A stretch of DNA of 64,000 bases from Coniochaeta sp. PMI_546 (Eukaryota; Ascomycota; Sordariomycetes; Coniochaetales; Coniochaetaceae). Under the pieces are notes generated by a model. It had not been told where the DNA came from and did not search any database. It was given only the letters and a program-made list of their open reading frames with translations. Positions 49,186-60,415 of the stretch are shown one piece after another (the stretch's first letter is position 1; the number at the start of each line of letters is the position of its first letter). The stretch is from positions 500,192 to 564,191 of the forward strand of contig MU271154.1 of the NCBI GenBank assembly GCA_021432605.1, written 5' to 3'. The position numbers and the translations under genes were made by a program.

Positions 49186-51320
49186 GGTGGGGATGGGCGG
49201 CGCCGATCCGGGGGGAGGGCTGGAGGGTTGATGTCTCGTGGACGAGACTAGTCGACGTTGGTTGTCTCAGACGAAGCGGTGTAGATAAGACGTCGGTGTT
49301 CCGAGTCTGGCCACGATCGGTTCGCTTGTGGCGGTGGAATGTCTTGTGTTCCCGACGGGGCGAATCGTCAGACTGCAGATCGAGCTTGATTCATTAAGAT
49401 CGGAGGACGTAAAAGGTCTTGAAATGGCGAAAAGACAGACTATATGACGAGTCAAAACGAGGGGACTCGAAATAGCACATTGAAAAGGGTGTGGGATGAA
49501 GCTTAGAAGATGTCAAGAAGAAGAAAAATGACAGAAAGACTGACAGTTGAGGTTCAGAGAAGCTCACGAGTGAATAAGTAGCATGAAAGAATAGGAGACC
49601 ATGGACGATCTGGATCTTATGGCAAAGAACCCCTGTATGTGAACACCCCCCTGTAGCTTGGCAATCTGCAGGAACCCCTTGCACAAACTATAGGTCTCTA
49701 CTATCCCGTAATATGTGGCGCTGGCGGGATCAACGGCGTCCCGGCACCAGCGTCGCATTTTGCATATCCGCCAATTTCACGACCCAGTGTCACGGTAAGG
49801 TTTGATTGGGGTAGAAGGTGCAAGACTGGCATCCTCAGTTACCTGTGGTCACCCTTTCTCGCGGGCTATGTGCACGATGCAGGGCAGCTCTTCGAAATTG
49901 CAAACAGCGGTCCGCATGTTATACATCTATCAACGTGTACGGTAACGCTATCGAAGATCGGTTCTGTAACACAACAGACATCAGGAGAGCCCAGCTTGCC
50001 ATGATCATGTTAATGGAAAGCTGACTGCTGACCGTATCTCAACTAATAGAGAAACCCCGAGGGCAACCATCACACAGTCATGCTCATACACCATAGAACT
50101 GCCAAATGCACAACAGACATGGAAAAGGAAGCATGGAAACTGTGATGCTGTCTATCTCGGAAAACCTGGTCAAAAAAGCAAAAGACTGGCAAGTAATGCA
50201 AGTAACAAACGCCCGCTCGATTCCATTCATCATCTCGTCATCATTGTGTCCGTCATCATGCAAGAGAAAACCCCCAGAAGGAAAAAAGAGTAATATAAAC
50301 CCTCATGATCAACCTGCATCATCCACCCCAAACAGATGCTGTTCAAACATCCTATTACGTTTCTGACAAAAACGCGGAAACCGTATGACCGTCATGAACT
50401 CGTTGATATATCTCCCTCCTTCCCTGATGCCAACCCGACCAGAAAGCCTCAAACTTCCTCGCCACAGGAGAAAGCCAAGACGCCAATGACGTCCAAGTCA
50501 TGTCTTGTATGGATCTGTCGGCCCCAAAATGGGGATGGGGAGCGATAGGATGCGTCGTCGTCGTCGTCTTGCTGTGCGACCAGCCGCAGCAGAAGTCCGT
50601 CGTTGCATCTTCGTAGCCCCATGTTCCATTACTGGTCATGGTGCATTTGTTTCTATGCACAGTGCCAGAGCTGAAATGCTCCCAAGCAAGAACTCTTCTC
50701 GCCAAATGTTAATGCCGTCTATCGAGTGTGACGCGTTTGACGCCTGATAACCATGAGAGAAAGGAATGTTGTTGGTGGACGACTGCGCTGATCTCCAGAA
50801 TAAGGAACGTCCATGGTCGAGAACAAGTTTGAGAAAATGCAAGAAAAAAAGAGTGAAAGTTGACTGGCTGAAGAGCTGCCGGCAACGTGCCTCAGGATCT
50901 TGCCAAAGCAGATCAGACATGATGAATATGTCGGGTTATTGTAGAGTATCGAAGTATTCCAGACAGGAATGTCAAGACCAAATAGTCAAAGCCGGTGCAA
51001 AAGTGACAGAATGTCAGAAGGTGGCATTGACAGCAGCTGCAAATTCCTCGCAGAGCTGGTAGTGACGTTCCAAAGCTGTACCGTGATACCGTGAGATTCC
51101 GATTGCCCATAGTTGAAGGGAATATGAGAGTGAGTGACTAGACCCAGGAACCAGATCCCGCGTCATCAAAAATCGTAGTCAGACAGAGATGGTGTCGTAG
51201 AAAATGTCTATCTCCAGATGCCAAAAGCACTCGAGAGATGGTAGGATGTTTTCTGTGCAAGACGCGACCGTTTCCGACCACGAAGCATGCACCATCCAGA
51301 TAAGACAATGGTTTCCGGGC
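49186..51320. other. Long intergenic region, 2.1 kb, no gene seen
   Basis: Contains the upstream region of the GT25-like gene and the 3' flank of the NYN-domain gene. Frames are short and overlapping. The segment around 50100-51100 has A-rich stretches but nothing I can name. A long 3' untranslated region or a non-coding RNA cannot be excluded. Confidence 0.45.
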
Positions 51321-53123
51321 TTAATAGCCAGGCGCGCCAAACCACGCGCCAAAGATCTCCTCGACAAATGGATCCAGCTCTATGACACGGACGCGGTCGC
51401 CGTACTGGGCGACGAACTCGGGCTCCTTCCAGGCCTTGGAGATGCCCTTGGACCAGCCTATAATCTCGACATTCCAGCCATGGCTCAGAAGCCGCTCCAC
51501 GTTCTTCTTGAAACCGTCGGAGAACTCCGCCTCGGCAGCATCCCCGGTAGCCAAGACAGCCGTTCCGGGCTTCGCGTCCAGGACGCTCTGCAGCATCTTC
51601 AGGTGCAACACCTCGTCGACGCCCTGCTCGCCCTGCTTGAGCTGGCCAAGAAACGTCTCCTCGCTCGACGAGTTGGCGTCCGAGGCGGTCCACTCGGGCT
51701 CGATGGCCGACAGCCGCTTGTTCTTGGACGTGGGCATCACTGCCTTGGCGACACGCTGCATGATGCACATCTCATACTCCAGCTCCTTGGCCTCTTGCAT
51801 GAAGGTGGGCCACTTCCGCGCGTAGGTTGAGTCCAGCGAGCCAGCTACGACTCGCTTCTCGATGTTCCGGCCGCGTTCCAAGATCAGGGCCAGATGGTCG
51901 AACGAGAACTTGGGCGCCTTCATGCGCCTCGTAGCGGGAATCTTGTGGCTGGCCCGCAAGCAATCGTAGAAACCGATGGTGATGTTTGATAGATCAACAA
52001 ATACGTGGACGTTGTTTGTCACGGTCCGGATCATCTTCTCGGTGGCTCGGTCCAGCTTGATGAGGTGCTGCAGTTTGGACTCCAGCACACGCGCCTTGTC
52101 CTCCTTGGTCGACATGTAGTGGGGCGTGATTCTATCCACCCCTGACTTTGTAGGCACGACAGTGTAGAGCTCGGCTCCGACTGCCTTGAACGGCTGGACC
52201 TGAGAGATATGATAGCGGAACAGGCCATTGTGAGACGAGGCCTTGTTGAGGGGCGGGGGGCCACCAGAGTCGGCTGCCCCCATGTATCCTCCAATTGCAC
52301 CAGATACCGCTACGCCCTGCGTGTTGCTGATGGGAACATTAGGTGAATACGCGGAATTGCTGTGTACGCTGATAGCAGATGAGGTGAAGTTGGCAGCTTG
52401 GAAACCACTCAGCCCGACCGCGGCGTAGTTGTAGCCGACAGTGGCAGTTTGCGAAACACCACGGAAGAAAGCGTCACCATGAGCAAACTGGCTGCCCTTC
52501 TTGGTCGGAGTGGACTGTACGGGCTGGTCAAACAAGACAGCGTCGGGTGAGGTCAATGGTGTGGTCTCAGATGCATACTGCCACGGAGTCTGATCGAAGA
52601 TTGACTGCTGGTGCAGCATGGTGTCGCTAGTCTCGGGCGAGGAGTGCGGGATGGCATGATGAGCGAGTGCGACAGATTGACCAGTGTAAGCCGTTGGAGT
52701 AGCATCATCGCCAATCGAGCTCTGAAGGGTGCTAGGCTTGAACTCGGTGATTGAGCCGCTCAGGAGACCGTTGCTGGCCTTGATAAGGCGTGGGGATGGC
52801 TTGTGGGGAGTCACAATGTCGGAAATGCGCAGCACTGTCTGGGCCGAGGAAGCCTCGCTGATGTAGCCCTTGATATGATCGGCAGCCTCACTTGTACCGT
52901 CTCCGCCATAATTAGATTGCTTCTCTTGGTCAAAATTTGGGAGGTCGAGGCCGAGATCGACCTTGCCAATGGCATCCAGAAAGGCATTCAGCTCTGCCAC
53001 GTCAATCCTGGGCTCGGTACCGGCGACTTGTTGGATATACTCGTCAAAGATGTAGTTGAAGTTGCCCAGGCGTGGCGAAGGTGGACGAAAGACCACGACC
53101 TCAGTGGAGGTGGTGGCAGACAT
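51321..53123 (-). CDS. NYN (PIN-like) domain protein
   Basis: Intronless, 600 residues. The first ~330 residues are Ser/Thr/Gln-rich and look disordered, apart from a short conserved N-terminal motif (VVVFRPPSPRLGNFNYIFDEYIQQV). The C-terminal ~230 residues are a NYN domain, related to PIN nucleases: VHVFVDLSNITIGF with Asp377 and Asn380, then AVLATGDAAEAEFSDGF and LSHGWNVEIIGWSKGIS. These put the acidic residues in the usual places for a metal-dependent RNase or RNA-binding fold. The closest named families are the limkain/MARF1-type NYN proteins, which act in RNA turnover; cellular role here is unknown. The frame extends upstream to 53168, but ATG at 53123 (MSATTST) is preferred because it directly precedes the conserved motif. 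The upstream leader is very pyrimidine-rich on the coding strand. Confidence 0.85.
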   Translation of the reverse strand: MSATTSTEVVVFRPPSPRLGNFNYIFDEYIQQVAGTEPRIDVAELNAFLDAIGKVDLGLDLPNFDQEKQSNYGGDGTSEAADHIKGYISEASSAQTVLRISDIVTPHKPSPRLIKASNGLLSGSITEFKPSTLQSSIGDDATPTAYTGQSVALAHHAIPHSSPETSDTMLHQQSIFDQTPWQYASETTPLTSPDAVLFDQPVQSTPTKKGSQFAHGDAFFRGVSQTATVGYNYAAVGLSGFQAANFTSSAISVHSNSAYSPNVPISNTQGVAVSGAIGGYMGAADSGGPPPLNKASSHNGLFRYHISQVQPFKAVGAELYTVVPTKSGVDRITPHYMSTKEDKARVLESKLQHLIKLDRATEKMIRTVTNNVHVFVDLSNITIGFYDCLRASHKIPATRRMKAPKFSFDHLALILERGRNIEKRVVAGSLDSTYARKWPTFMQEAKELEYEMCIMQRVAKAVMPTSKNKRLSAIEPEWTASDANSSSEETFLGQLKQGEQGVDEVLHLKMLQSVLDAKPGTAVLATGDAAEAEFSDGFKKNVERLLSHGWNVEIIGWSKGISKAWKEPEFVAQYGDRVRVIELDPFVEEIFGAWFGAPGY

Positions 53124-54268
53124 GGTGGACGAAGCTGAAGGCTGCGGTGGATGTCGAGCAGCTTGCAATGGTGTATTTGTTCAAAAGAGGGCAAGAAGCT
53201 GCGGATATTCGAGTATTGAGTGGACGATGAATCGATTAAAAGCTGCAACCGGTAGCAGGCAAGAGTGGGAGGACTTGGAGAAGGAGGGAGTTCGTAGTTG
53301 AGAGAGATGACGGGGCGAGGTTGAGGCCAGGGGAGCGGAGGATGGTTGTTGAAGTTGTGGGGAGGAAGGTCAAAGGTGGAAGAGAAGATGGAGGTGAGGG
53401 CGAATTTGTTTCGCAAGTTGTGGCATTTCAAAAGAAAAGATAGGAATTAATTCACTTTCGTGGGATCGTGTGCAAGAAATGAAGCTATACCATGCGGGAA
53501 GAGCGGAGAATAGCACTGTGAACTGTGGCCAAGATGGGCTGAGATAGTTGTCGATGCAGTTTAGTGAGGCGGAGACAGATGTGAGCGACGTGGTTGGTGA
53601 GGTCTAAGTCTCGGCGTGTGCTCGGTGTTGCTCTGGTGGTGACGATGTTGGAAGACGAAGATAAAAGATGAAGATGTTGAGGTTGGGTCGAAGTTGGGAT
53701 GAACTGGATGAGTCGAAGATGCACCCAAGTCCCCTGTCACAGTCATAGGTACATACCTATCGTTCTATGGCACTACTTGTGCAGTAGTGGCCACAAATGT
53801 GGGGTCAGACCGCTGCGGCACTGCGGCAGGGTGCTTGGCAAGGCTACTATGACTGCTACACTATGACTGCTACGGTCCCTTAAGTTGCCACCTTCTAGAG
53901 GGGTGGAGTGTCACAAGCTTGAGCCAATAAAAGCAATACAGCAACAGCTCACCACAGTACGTACCTTGATCAAGGTACATAGGTACATAGTGTGTAGTAT
54001 GTCCAGAACAGCTCCAGTAGCCTGAGCATCGCACGCCATGAATGCTGGCATCGGTGTGGCTGCTAGACAAATCTGTACAGCATGAAGTCGCCTACATAGA
54101 ACGGACAGAAGGAATGAAAGGATGTTGACACAAAAGCACATCACAGGGACTGACCAGGATGGATATGATGGTTGAACTCCAGCTCCTTTTGATCACCACT
54201 CTCTCTCTCTCTCTCTCTGGTAATGATACATGTACAATACACCATAAAGAAGCATCGCAAAGAGGTCT
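53124..54268. other. Intergenic region with pyrimidine-rich leader
   Basis: Upstream region of the NYN gene. On the coding (minus) strand about 53130-53440 is C/T-rich, suggesting a long leader. The rest to 54268 is the 3' flank of the Rsc1-like gene. No gene seen. Confidence 0.45.
54199..54218. repeat. (CT)n microsatellite
   Basis: Ten CT dinucleotides in a row in the 3' flank of the Rsc1-like gene. Confidence 0.9.
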
Positions 54269-57200
54269 TCAGCCGCCGTCCTCATCAACAAGGCCAGTCA
54301 GCCGAGACCCCTCCTGAATAAAGGCGGGATTCCAATCCAACGCCTCAAAGTCCACCATCCTATCCCTCGTCGAAAGCACCTGCACCAGGCAATCGATGTC
54401 ATCGTACTCCATACAAAAACGCAAAACACCAATACAAGAGATAAACAAATGGGTATACCACCCCTATCCAGCTGTGGACTTCTCACCAGAAGCGACGGCC
54501 CCTTCCTCTGGAAACTGCTAGTTTCCAGCTACTTACTGCCCCGCTTCAGCCACGGCACTCCTCCTCTCCTCCTCCCAAACCCTCTTCTCCTCCCTCCAGC
54601 CCCCCAACCCCTCCTCAATCACCTCCGTGCCCCGATCAATCTGCCGCGCCAGCCCCAAAAGCGCCCTCTCGACAAGGGCACTCGTCTGCCCCTCCCCGAG
54701 CCTCGCCTCCTCCCCGCCCCGCCCCTTCCCCTCAGCCGCCCTCTTCCTCGCCTCCTCCTCCTCCCGCCTCATCGCCTCGTCCCGCTCCTTCCTCTTCCGC
54801 CTCCTCTCCTCCCTCACCTCCCCGATGTGCGCGAGATGGCTGACCGAGTGGCCCAGCCCGGCATACTCGGGCGCCACGCCGTGCAGCGCCGAGCGGTCGC
54901 GGCCCGCGGCCGTGAACCACAGCAGCCTGCCCTCGTCGTCGCGCTGGAACTGCTCGCGCACCTTCTCCGGGATGGCGGCCTCGAGCTGCGGGTCCATGAG
55001 CCGATAGACCTCGTAGGGCCGCGGCACGTTGTACTGGCTGCTGTTGTTGTTGTACTGCTGCGCGTTGGCGTGCGGGATGGAGTTGACGTTGGCTGCCGGG
55101 GCCATGGGCGTGCGGGACTGGGTGTTCATCATTGCTGGGCTGGGGGCGTGGCGGGGTGGTTGGTTGTAGCCGGGCATCGGCATGGGTGAGGGGACTGGGT
55201 GGTGGCTCGGGCTTGGCGGTATTGGTCCCGGGGTGAATTGCTGCTGGTGCGAGTAGGCGTGGGGTGAGTATTGGGGCGCCTGTGGCACTGGAGGTTGCGG
55301 TACGGTCGCCGGAGGGCCGGGCATCATAGGCGGCAGCTGGAACTGCGGGACCGGCACCGGGGGTGTCGGAGTTGCTGTTGGTCGGGCGCCGGGTGCGGGC
55401 TGGAATTGCTGTGTGTAGTGAGGCACTGGCGACGGTGAGGGACCGGGGATCGCGTGTGTCGGTTGGTAGGTGCCGGTCATGCTGACGTCGCTCCTGTTGA
55501 AGGACTGGCGCCGTGTAGGGTCCATCGGTATCTGGGGTACCAGTGGAGCAGCCATTGGTGGCGGCGTCGGCTCGGGGGGAGGAGATTCCTGTTGTGACAT
55601 AGGCGATGTTTAGTCTTGGGTCTCTTCTCGACGTCGAAAATTCAAGAAGCAAGTCTTGCCAGGTATTGCAGCTCCTCGGTCCTGATGCAAGGAAATAAAA
55701 TCTGCACAAGGAGAGAGAGAGAGGGGATGGATGTGTTGCGTTGCACGCAAGTAAAAGATCAGGCTGGACGTTGGATGAAGGAAGTTGTGGAACGGAATGT
55801 GTGGATGAGAATAGAACAGAGGGATCAAAGTTTGATGTGAAGGAAAAACAAGCGCCAGGCATAAGCAACCCCGGGGGACGGGCAGTGAATCAGCCAGTCA
55901 CAGCTGTCTCGACACAAGGCAGGAAGGCAGGCTGCAGTTTGGATGCATTGCCGCGGACAAGTGAATGTGTGCAATGAAAATCACCAGGCAGATATGCAAA
56001 GGTAGACCTCAGGGTCCGAAGTGCCGTGTACATCATACACGCCCACTACCAAGTGACTTCATACCTTGACTCAAGTCACCGTATCTTGCGTGTCATGGGC
56101 CTCTCAAACGGAGAGGTCGACGTCCATACTAATAATGGACAAAGGCACAGGGTTGAACAATGGTGGTGATAGATATCGCGTGCCAGAAGATGATATCGAG
56201 CATCGCACCGAGGGAAGGAAAACAGAGGTGAAGGGTAGAAGAAACCTGGAACAGTAAAAACAAACTCACGTTTGGTTCTCGAGGACGACGGTGCACAGCT
56301 CCAATCATGGGTGGCGCATTCGCATTCGCCCACGTCGGCTTGGGCAAGTCGTCCGTCTCCTTCGCATCAACCTGCAACAGGTGCTTGATCGGGCTCGGCA
56401 CCTTCTTCATCCTTATTGGCACCGGGAACAGGTCCATCTCGTAGTCCTTCTCGCGCACCTCGTCAGGCAGGCAGCTAGCCCACGTCTTGATCTTGTTGAA
56501 CTTGAACTTCTCCTCGTTGTACCTCGACTCGCACACGTAGACCGACTTGTTCGCCGGAAATCCTCGCGGCCGTCCTTTGGGGTACCGGGTGATGAACATG
56601 ACGAAACACCGGTCGTCGATCTCCTCGATGCGGTGGTCGCGGTACTGGCCTGTCTTGACCACCTCGTTTTCGTAGAAGTGCTTCTCGTAGTGGTGAACTG
56701 TCTGTTCTGGCCGGTAGTACCAGCACGCATTCACCCATTTGTGGCCCTCCCTGTCCTGCCACGTGCGGTAAATCTGGGCCACGATGGGCTTCCGGGGGTC
56801 ATTCGGGTTGTTGATGTGCACCCAGTCGCCTTTCAATGCGCGTTAGCAGTTATGGAGGCAATCACTCTTCACTTCCTGCAGTCCACTTACCAACTTTCCA
56901 GATCTCTCCCTTATACTCGATGCTGGGTAGAGGAAGCTTCCCGTCTTCGTCACGGAACGCATCATCGGGCTTCGCTTTCTCCTGCTCGGCGAGGATGTGC
57001 GCTTGCTTCTGCAGTTCGACCGCATCCTCATACACCTCGCTCCCCTCCTCGTTGTACGCTTTCGCGTTCTCGAACAACAGGTCCAAGTCGGCCAGCACCT
57101 GGTCGACACTGTGGTACTTCTTGCGCTTGTAGTTGCGCTTGATGCCGTCCAGAGCGATCGGGTTCTTGATGACGGCATAGTAGTCCTTCTCCAGCCCCTT

Positions 57201-58449
57201 GTCCGGAAGCCTCTCGAAGGGGAGGACACGTAGTTCCCCATTCTCATTCTTGAACCTCCGCAGTCCTTTCAAGATGGCGTAGATGCGCCCCTCGAGAGGC
57301 GTAAAGACCTTGGGTGGCCTTCCACGTTTCTTGGCCGGAACGTCGTCGTCGTCGTCGACGTCTTTCTTCCCCAGAGTCGACCGTCGACCGCGTCGCCGGC
57401 CACGACGACGCGGACCTTCATCATCCGAGTCATCGTCGTCCTCTTCTTCGTCTTCCTCCTCCTCGTCTTCGTCCTCCTCTGGCGGGAGTGAGTCCTCCAC
57501 TTCTGGAATCTCGCCCAGATCCGGCAGCTCTGCCTCCTCTGGCTTGATTAGACCCTTCTTGATGTACTCCTGGAGCTTCTCCTTGAAGATGTTGCGGAGC
57601 CGAACCGCCGCCTCGAAGATGCCGGCAGACGGCCGGTTATAGACTTGCGCATTGTGAAAGATTTGGGCGACGTCTCGGACAAATTCGTTGAACGAAGTGT
57701 ACCCTTTCTTGAGGATTTTTGCCTGTACGACGCATTGTCATTGTGTTAGCCTCATGCAATGTTGCCCAGCATTTCCCTTTGTATGCCATCACAAGCAACA
57801 TACCCTGACTGTGCTGAAAGCAATGGGCGTTTTGATCACCTCGAAGTAATCGGGGAGAAAGCGCTTGTTAGGCAGCCGTTGGAATCCCTGTGCGAGCTCG
57901 TTACCACTGTAAGACAGTATGCAGTTAGCATCCCCTCTCCAGTGCTCCTTGGTACAAATGCAGGTCGACATACTCCTCCTGGTAGTTTGAAAGGTACGAT
58001 TGCGTCTCGTCAATCAGATTGAGAAGCTCTCGCAAATCCCGCCGATGTTGCATGATGTCTCCATCATCCGGCTCTCCATCTGCGTCGGCATCAGCATCGG
58101 CATCGGCATCGGCATCGGCATCGAGCTCCTCGTCCGGTTCACCATCAGCATCCACCTCTCCTTCAGCATCAGCATCAAGATCAGCATCAGCGTCCGCGTC
58201 CGCATCCGCGTCGGCCGGCGCATCGTCATCCTCAAGCGGCTCTGATCTCCTAGCATCGATCGCATCTCCCATCACAACGTCCTCGTCCGCGTCGCCCTTG
58301 GCCTCGATGCTCTCGCGCACTTCTATCGCGTCTCCAGCCATGGCGCCAGATTTCCGGTGTCCTCGTCGTGTCGGTGTTTTGGAGGGGCTCTTCACTGCGT
58401 CTGCCAGGACGTCGCTGCCTCTGCTGGGGCGCGTGCGCAGAGTGGGCAT
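54269..58449 (-). CDS. RSC1: RSC remodeller subunit Rsc1/2-like (two bromodomains, BAH)
   Basis: Proposed exons: 58449-57974, 57906-57804, 57722-56891, 56829-56270, 55588-54537 and 54359-54269, giving 1037 residues. Bromodomain 1 spans residues ~145-250 ([27 protein letters not shown]). An acidic stretch and an AT-hook-like KKRGRPPK (~324-331) follow, then bromodomain 2 at ~337-437 ([24 protein letters not shown]) and a BAH domain from ~470 ([22 protein letters not shown]). The last third is Pro/Gln-rich with a charged coiled coil. The order matches Rsc1/Rsc2 and half of polybromo, chromatin-remodelling subunits that read acetylated histones. Introns are 61-81 nt, except a 681-bp one (55589-56269) linking REPN to [11 protein letters not shown]. 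The final splice (GTAAGT at 54536, TAG at 54360) is my inference; without it the protein ends at 54533 with 1008 residues. Confidence 0.87.
58079..58222. repeat. Coding hexanucleotide repeat, Asp-Ala dipeptides
   Basis: Two blocks of GCATCG/GCATCA-type hexamers inside the first exon of the Rsc1-like gene. Read on the minus strand they encode long runs of alternating Asp and Ala, separated by a Glu/Gly-rich segment. Confidence 0.85.
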
Positions 58450-59341
58450 GTTGCGAAGGAACGCGAGTCAAGTAGCGCGAGGGGAGGGAGTGTAGCAGGG
58501 CGTGAAAGTTTAAAAACGTAATCCACAAGGATACCTGCAGTCTCACCACGTCAAGTGTCGCCAAGTAGGTATCGGGGAAGTAAATGGACTAGCGCATCTG
58601 GGTAGTCGCTTAGCCGAGTGTTGGACGCGACTGGCACCTCGTTAGATTCATACTGAGACTGTAAGAGGACTAGTCTTACCTTCTAAGAGCATACATGAGT
58701 GCAGCACGGACCAGTGGTCGGTACCCCTGAACGCCGATATCCGTTCTTGCCATCGGTTGTGACACTAAGCGGGTACTTCCTTAGTCCTTGCTTCTTCCGG
58801 TGGGTTCCAAGCATGAGGGGGAAGCGACGGTCTCATGCCTGCCACAGGAGAACATCGAACGAATGCAGGTACATACATTACCTTATGCAGCACATCCGCT
58901 CATAAGCTCTCCCATCACAGTAATAGCTAGACCAGAGTCACAATATTGTCGCGTACCTATACTGATATAACAGCAACCGACAAAGGAAACAATTAAAAAC
59001 AAAAATAAAGTCCTAATCATCATCACTCACTGGCGAACAAGCAGCTTCTCATTGTGAGTGTTGGTGCGTCATTGAGACTGGTTCTCCTTACACCGTCCAG
59101 CGACGAATATTGGTTAACCGGCTTCCTTTAGCTGTTTCCGATAGCATCACACAGACCACAAGGCTTCGGAGCTGCTAGTCCAAGTTGCTCGCTCTGTCCT
59201 CTGCAGATCTACTGCTTATCTTGGCTCAACAACTTCACCTGGCGACTATCATATTTTGAGAGGCCCCTGAAGCCACCGCCTTGCAACTGTTAAACCCCCA
59301 TACGTCACAAGATTCGACACAACACCCGTACTGGGCGTACA
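58450..59341. other. Divergent intergenic region, Rsc1-like / Otu1
   Basis: 892 bp with both promoters. It contains an A-rich patch near 58990-59010. Frames such as 58699-58905 have no recognisable content. No gene or RNA gene identified. Confidence 0.45.
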
Positions 59342-60415
59342 ATGAAGGTCCAAATACGATTGAGAGGGCCAAACGGCCAAGTGCGGCTCGACGTCGAGGA
59401 GGAAACTAATTTGAAGGACCTCGTGGAGCTTATCAAGGAGAAGACCGAGGTCAAGAGCTTCTCGCTCAAGTACGGCTACCCTCTAAAGGAGCTCGATACC
59501 AGTGCTTCAGCGCTGGACTCTACCGTTGCCGACCTGAAACTTCGCAACGAGACGATCGTGGTTGTCCCCCACGAGTCAGCCACAGCAGACGCAACGGCGC
59601 AAGGAGCCCAGAAGTCAGCAGACGTCCAGCCAGCGCCAAAGCCTTTTACAGCCAAGAGAATGGAACCGGATGAGACCGTGGTTGAGTGGCCCGAGAGAGG
59701 CGGCTATCTTGGTGAGCTTTGCATACAGTGCACCGTTCGCAGTCCAGCTCCTGACATATGATAACAGTTCTTCGGGTGATGCCTGATGACAATAGCTGCA
59801 TGTTTACAAGTGTTGGCGGTGCTATTCCAATCGCCGATCCTTCCGGGATATTGCGCAGGGAGATTGCAGAGTACATCCTGAACCATCCTCAGGAGTACAC
59901 GAAAGCCATTCTTGGCGAGGAGCCTTCCAGATACGTACGGAGGATGAAGGACAAGGATACCTGGGGCGGTGCCATCGAGCTGAGCATCTTATCCGACATC
60001 TACAAGATTCAGATATGCTCAGTGGATGTCAAGGCAAGTACATCGCTTCTGATCAGTGACCAACCTCTCGCTGACGCTGGGACAGTCCCTACGCATCGAC
60101 AAATTCGGCGAGAACATGGACACCAGGTGCATCGTCCTCTACTCAGGCATCCACTACGACAGGATAGCATTCACCATGGACCTGAGCCATCCGGTGGAGT
60201 TCGACGTGACGCAGTGGTCGACGGGCGACGACGAGGTCCTCTCCAAAGCAGTGCAGCTCGCCGAGAAGCTGAACAGGATGCACTACTACACCGACACGAC
60301 GGATTTCGTCATAAAATGTGAAGTCTGCAATTGGATAGGCCAGGGCACGAAAGAGGCGGCTGCTCACGAGAAGGAGACGGGCCACTCGCGCTTCGGAGAG
60401 ATGGCGATCCAATGA
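59342..60415 (+). CDS. OTU1: Otu1/YOD1 deubiquitinase
   Basis: Exons 59342-59711, 59768-60033 and 60086-60415 encode 321 residues. An N-terminal UBX-like beta-grasp domain (residues ~1-75, IRLRGPNGQVRLDVEEETNL) is expected to bind Cdc48/p97. The OTU domain follows, with catalytic Cys134 in PDDNSCMF and His235 in SGIHYDR. A C-terminal C2H2-type zinc finger (CEVC...H...H, residues ~290-315) completes the Otu1 architecture. The enzyme trims ubiquitin chains on Cdc48 substrates, including in ER-associated degradation. The first intron (56 nt) is GT-AG. The second (52 nt, 60034-60085) starts GCAAGT after AAG, a GC-AG intron; only this splice keeps the frame from SVDVK to SLRIDKFGE. The family call is secure. 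Confidence 0.95.

Noticed and set aside
55600-55868. Separate small gene starting near 55868 upstream of the Pro-rich exon
   Set aside because: The Pro-rich frame joins perfectly in phase to the BAH-domain exon, so a single Rsc1-like gene is the better explanation, though an internal start cannot be excluded.
58079-58222. CRISPR-like array
   Set aside because: The repeat is a continuous hexamer in a coding exon without spacers, and the genome is eukaryotic.
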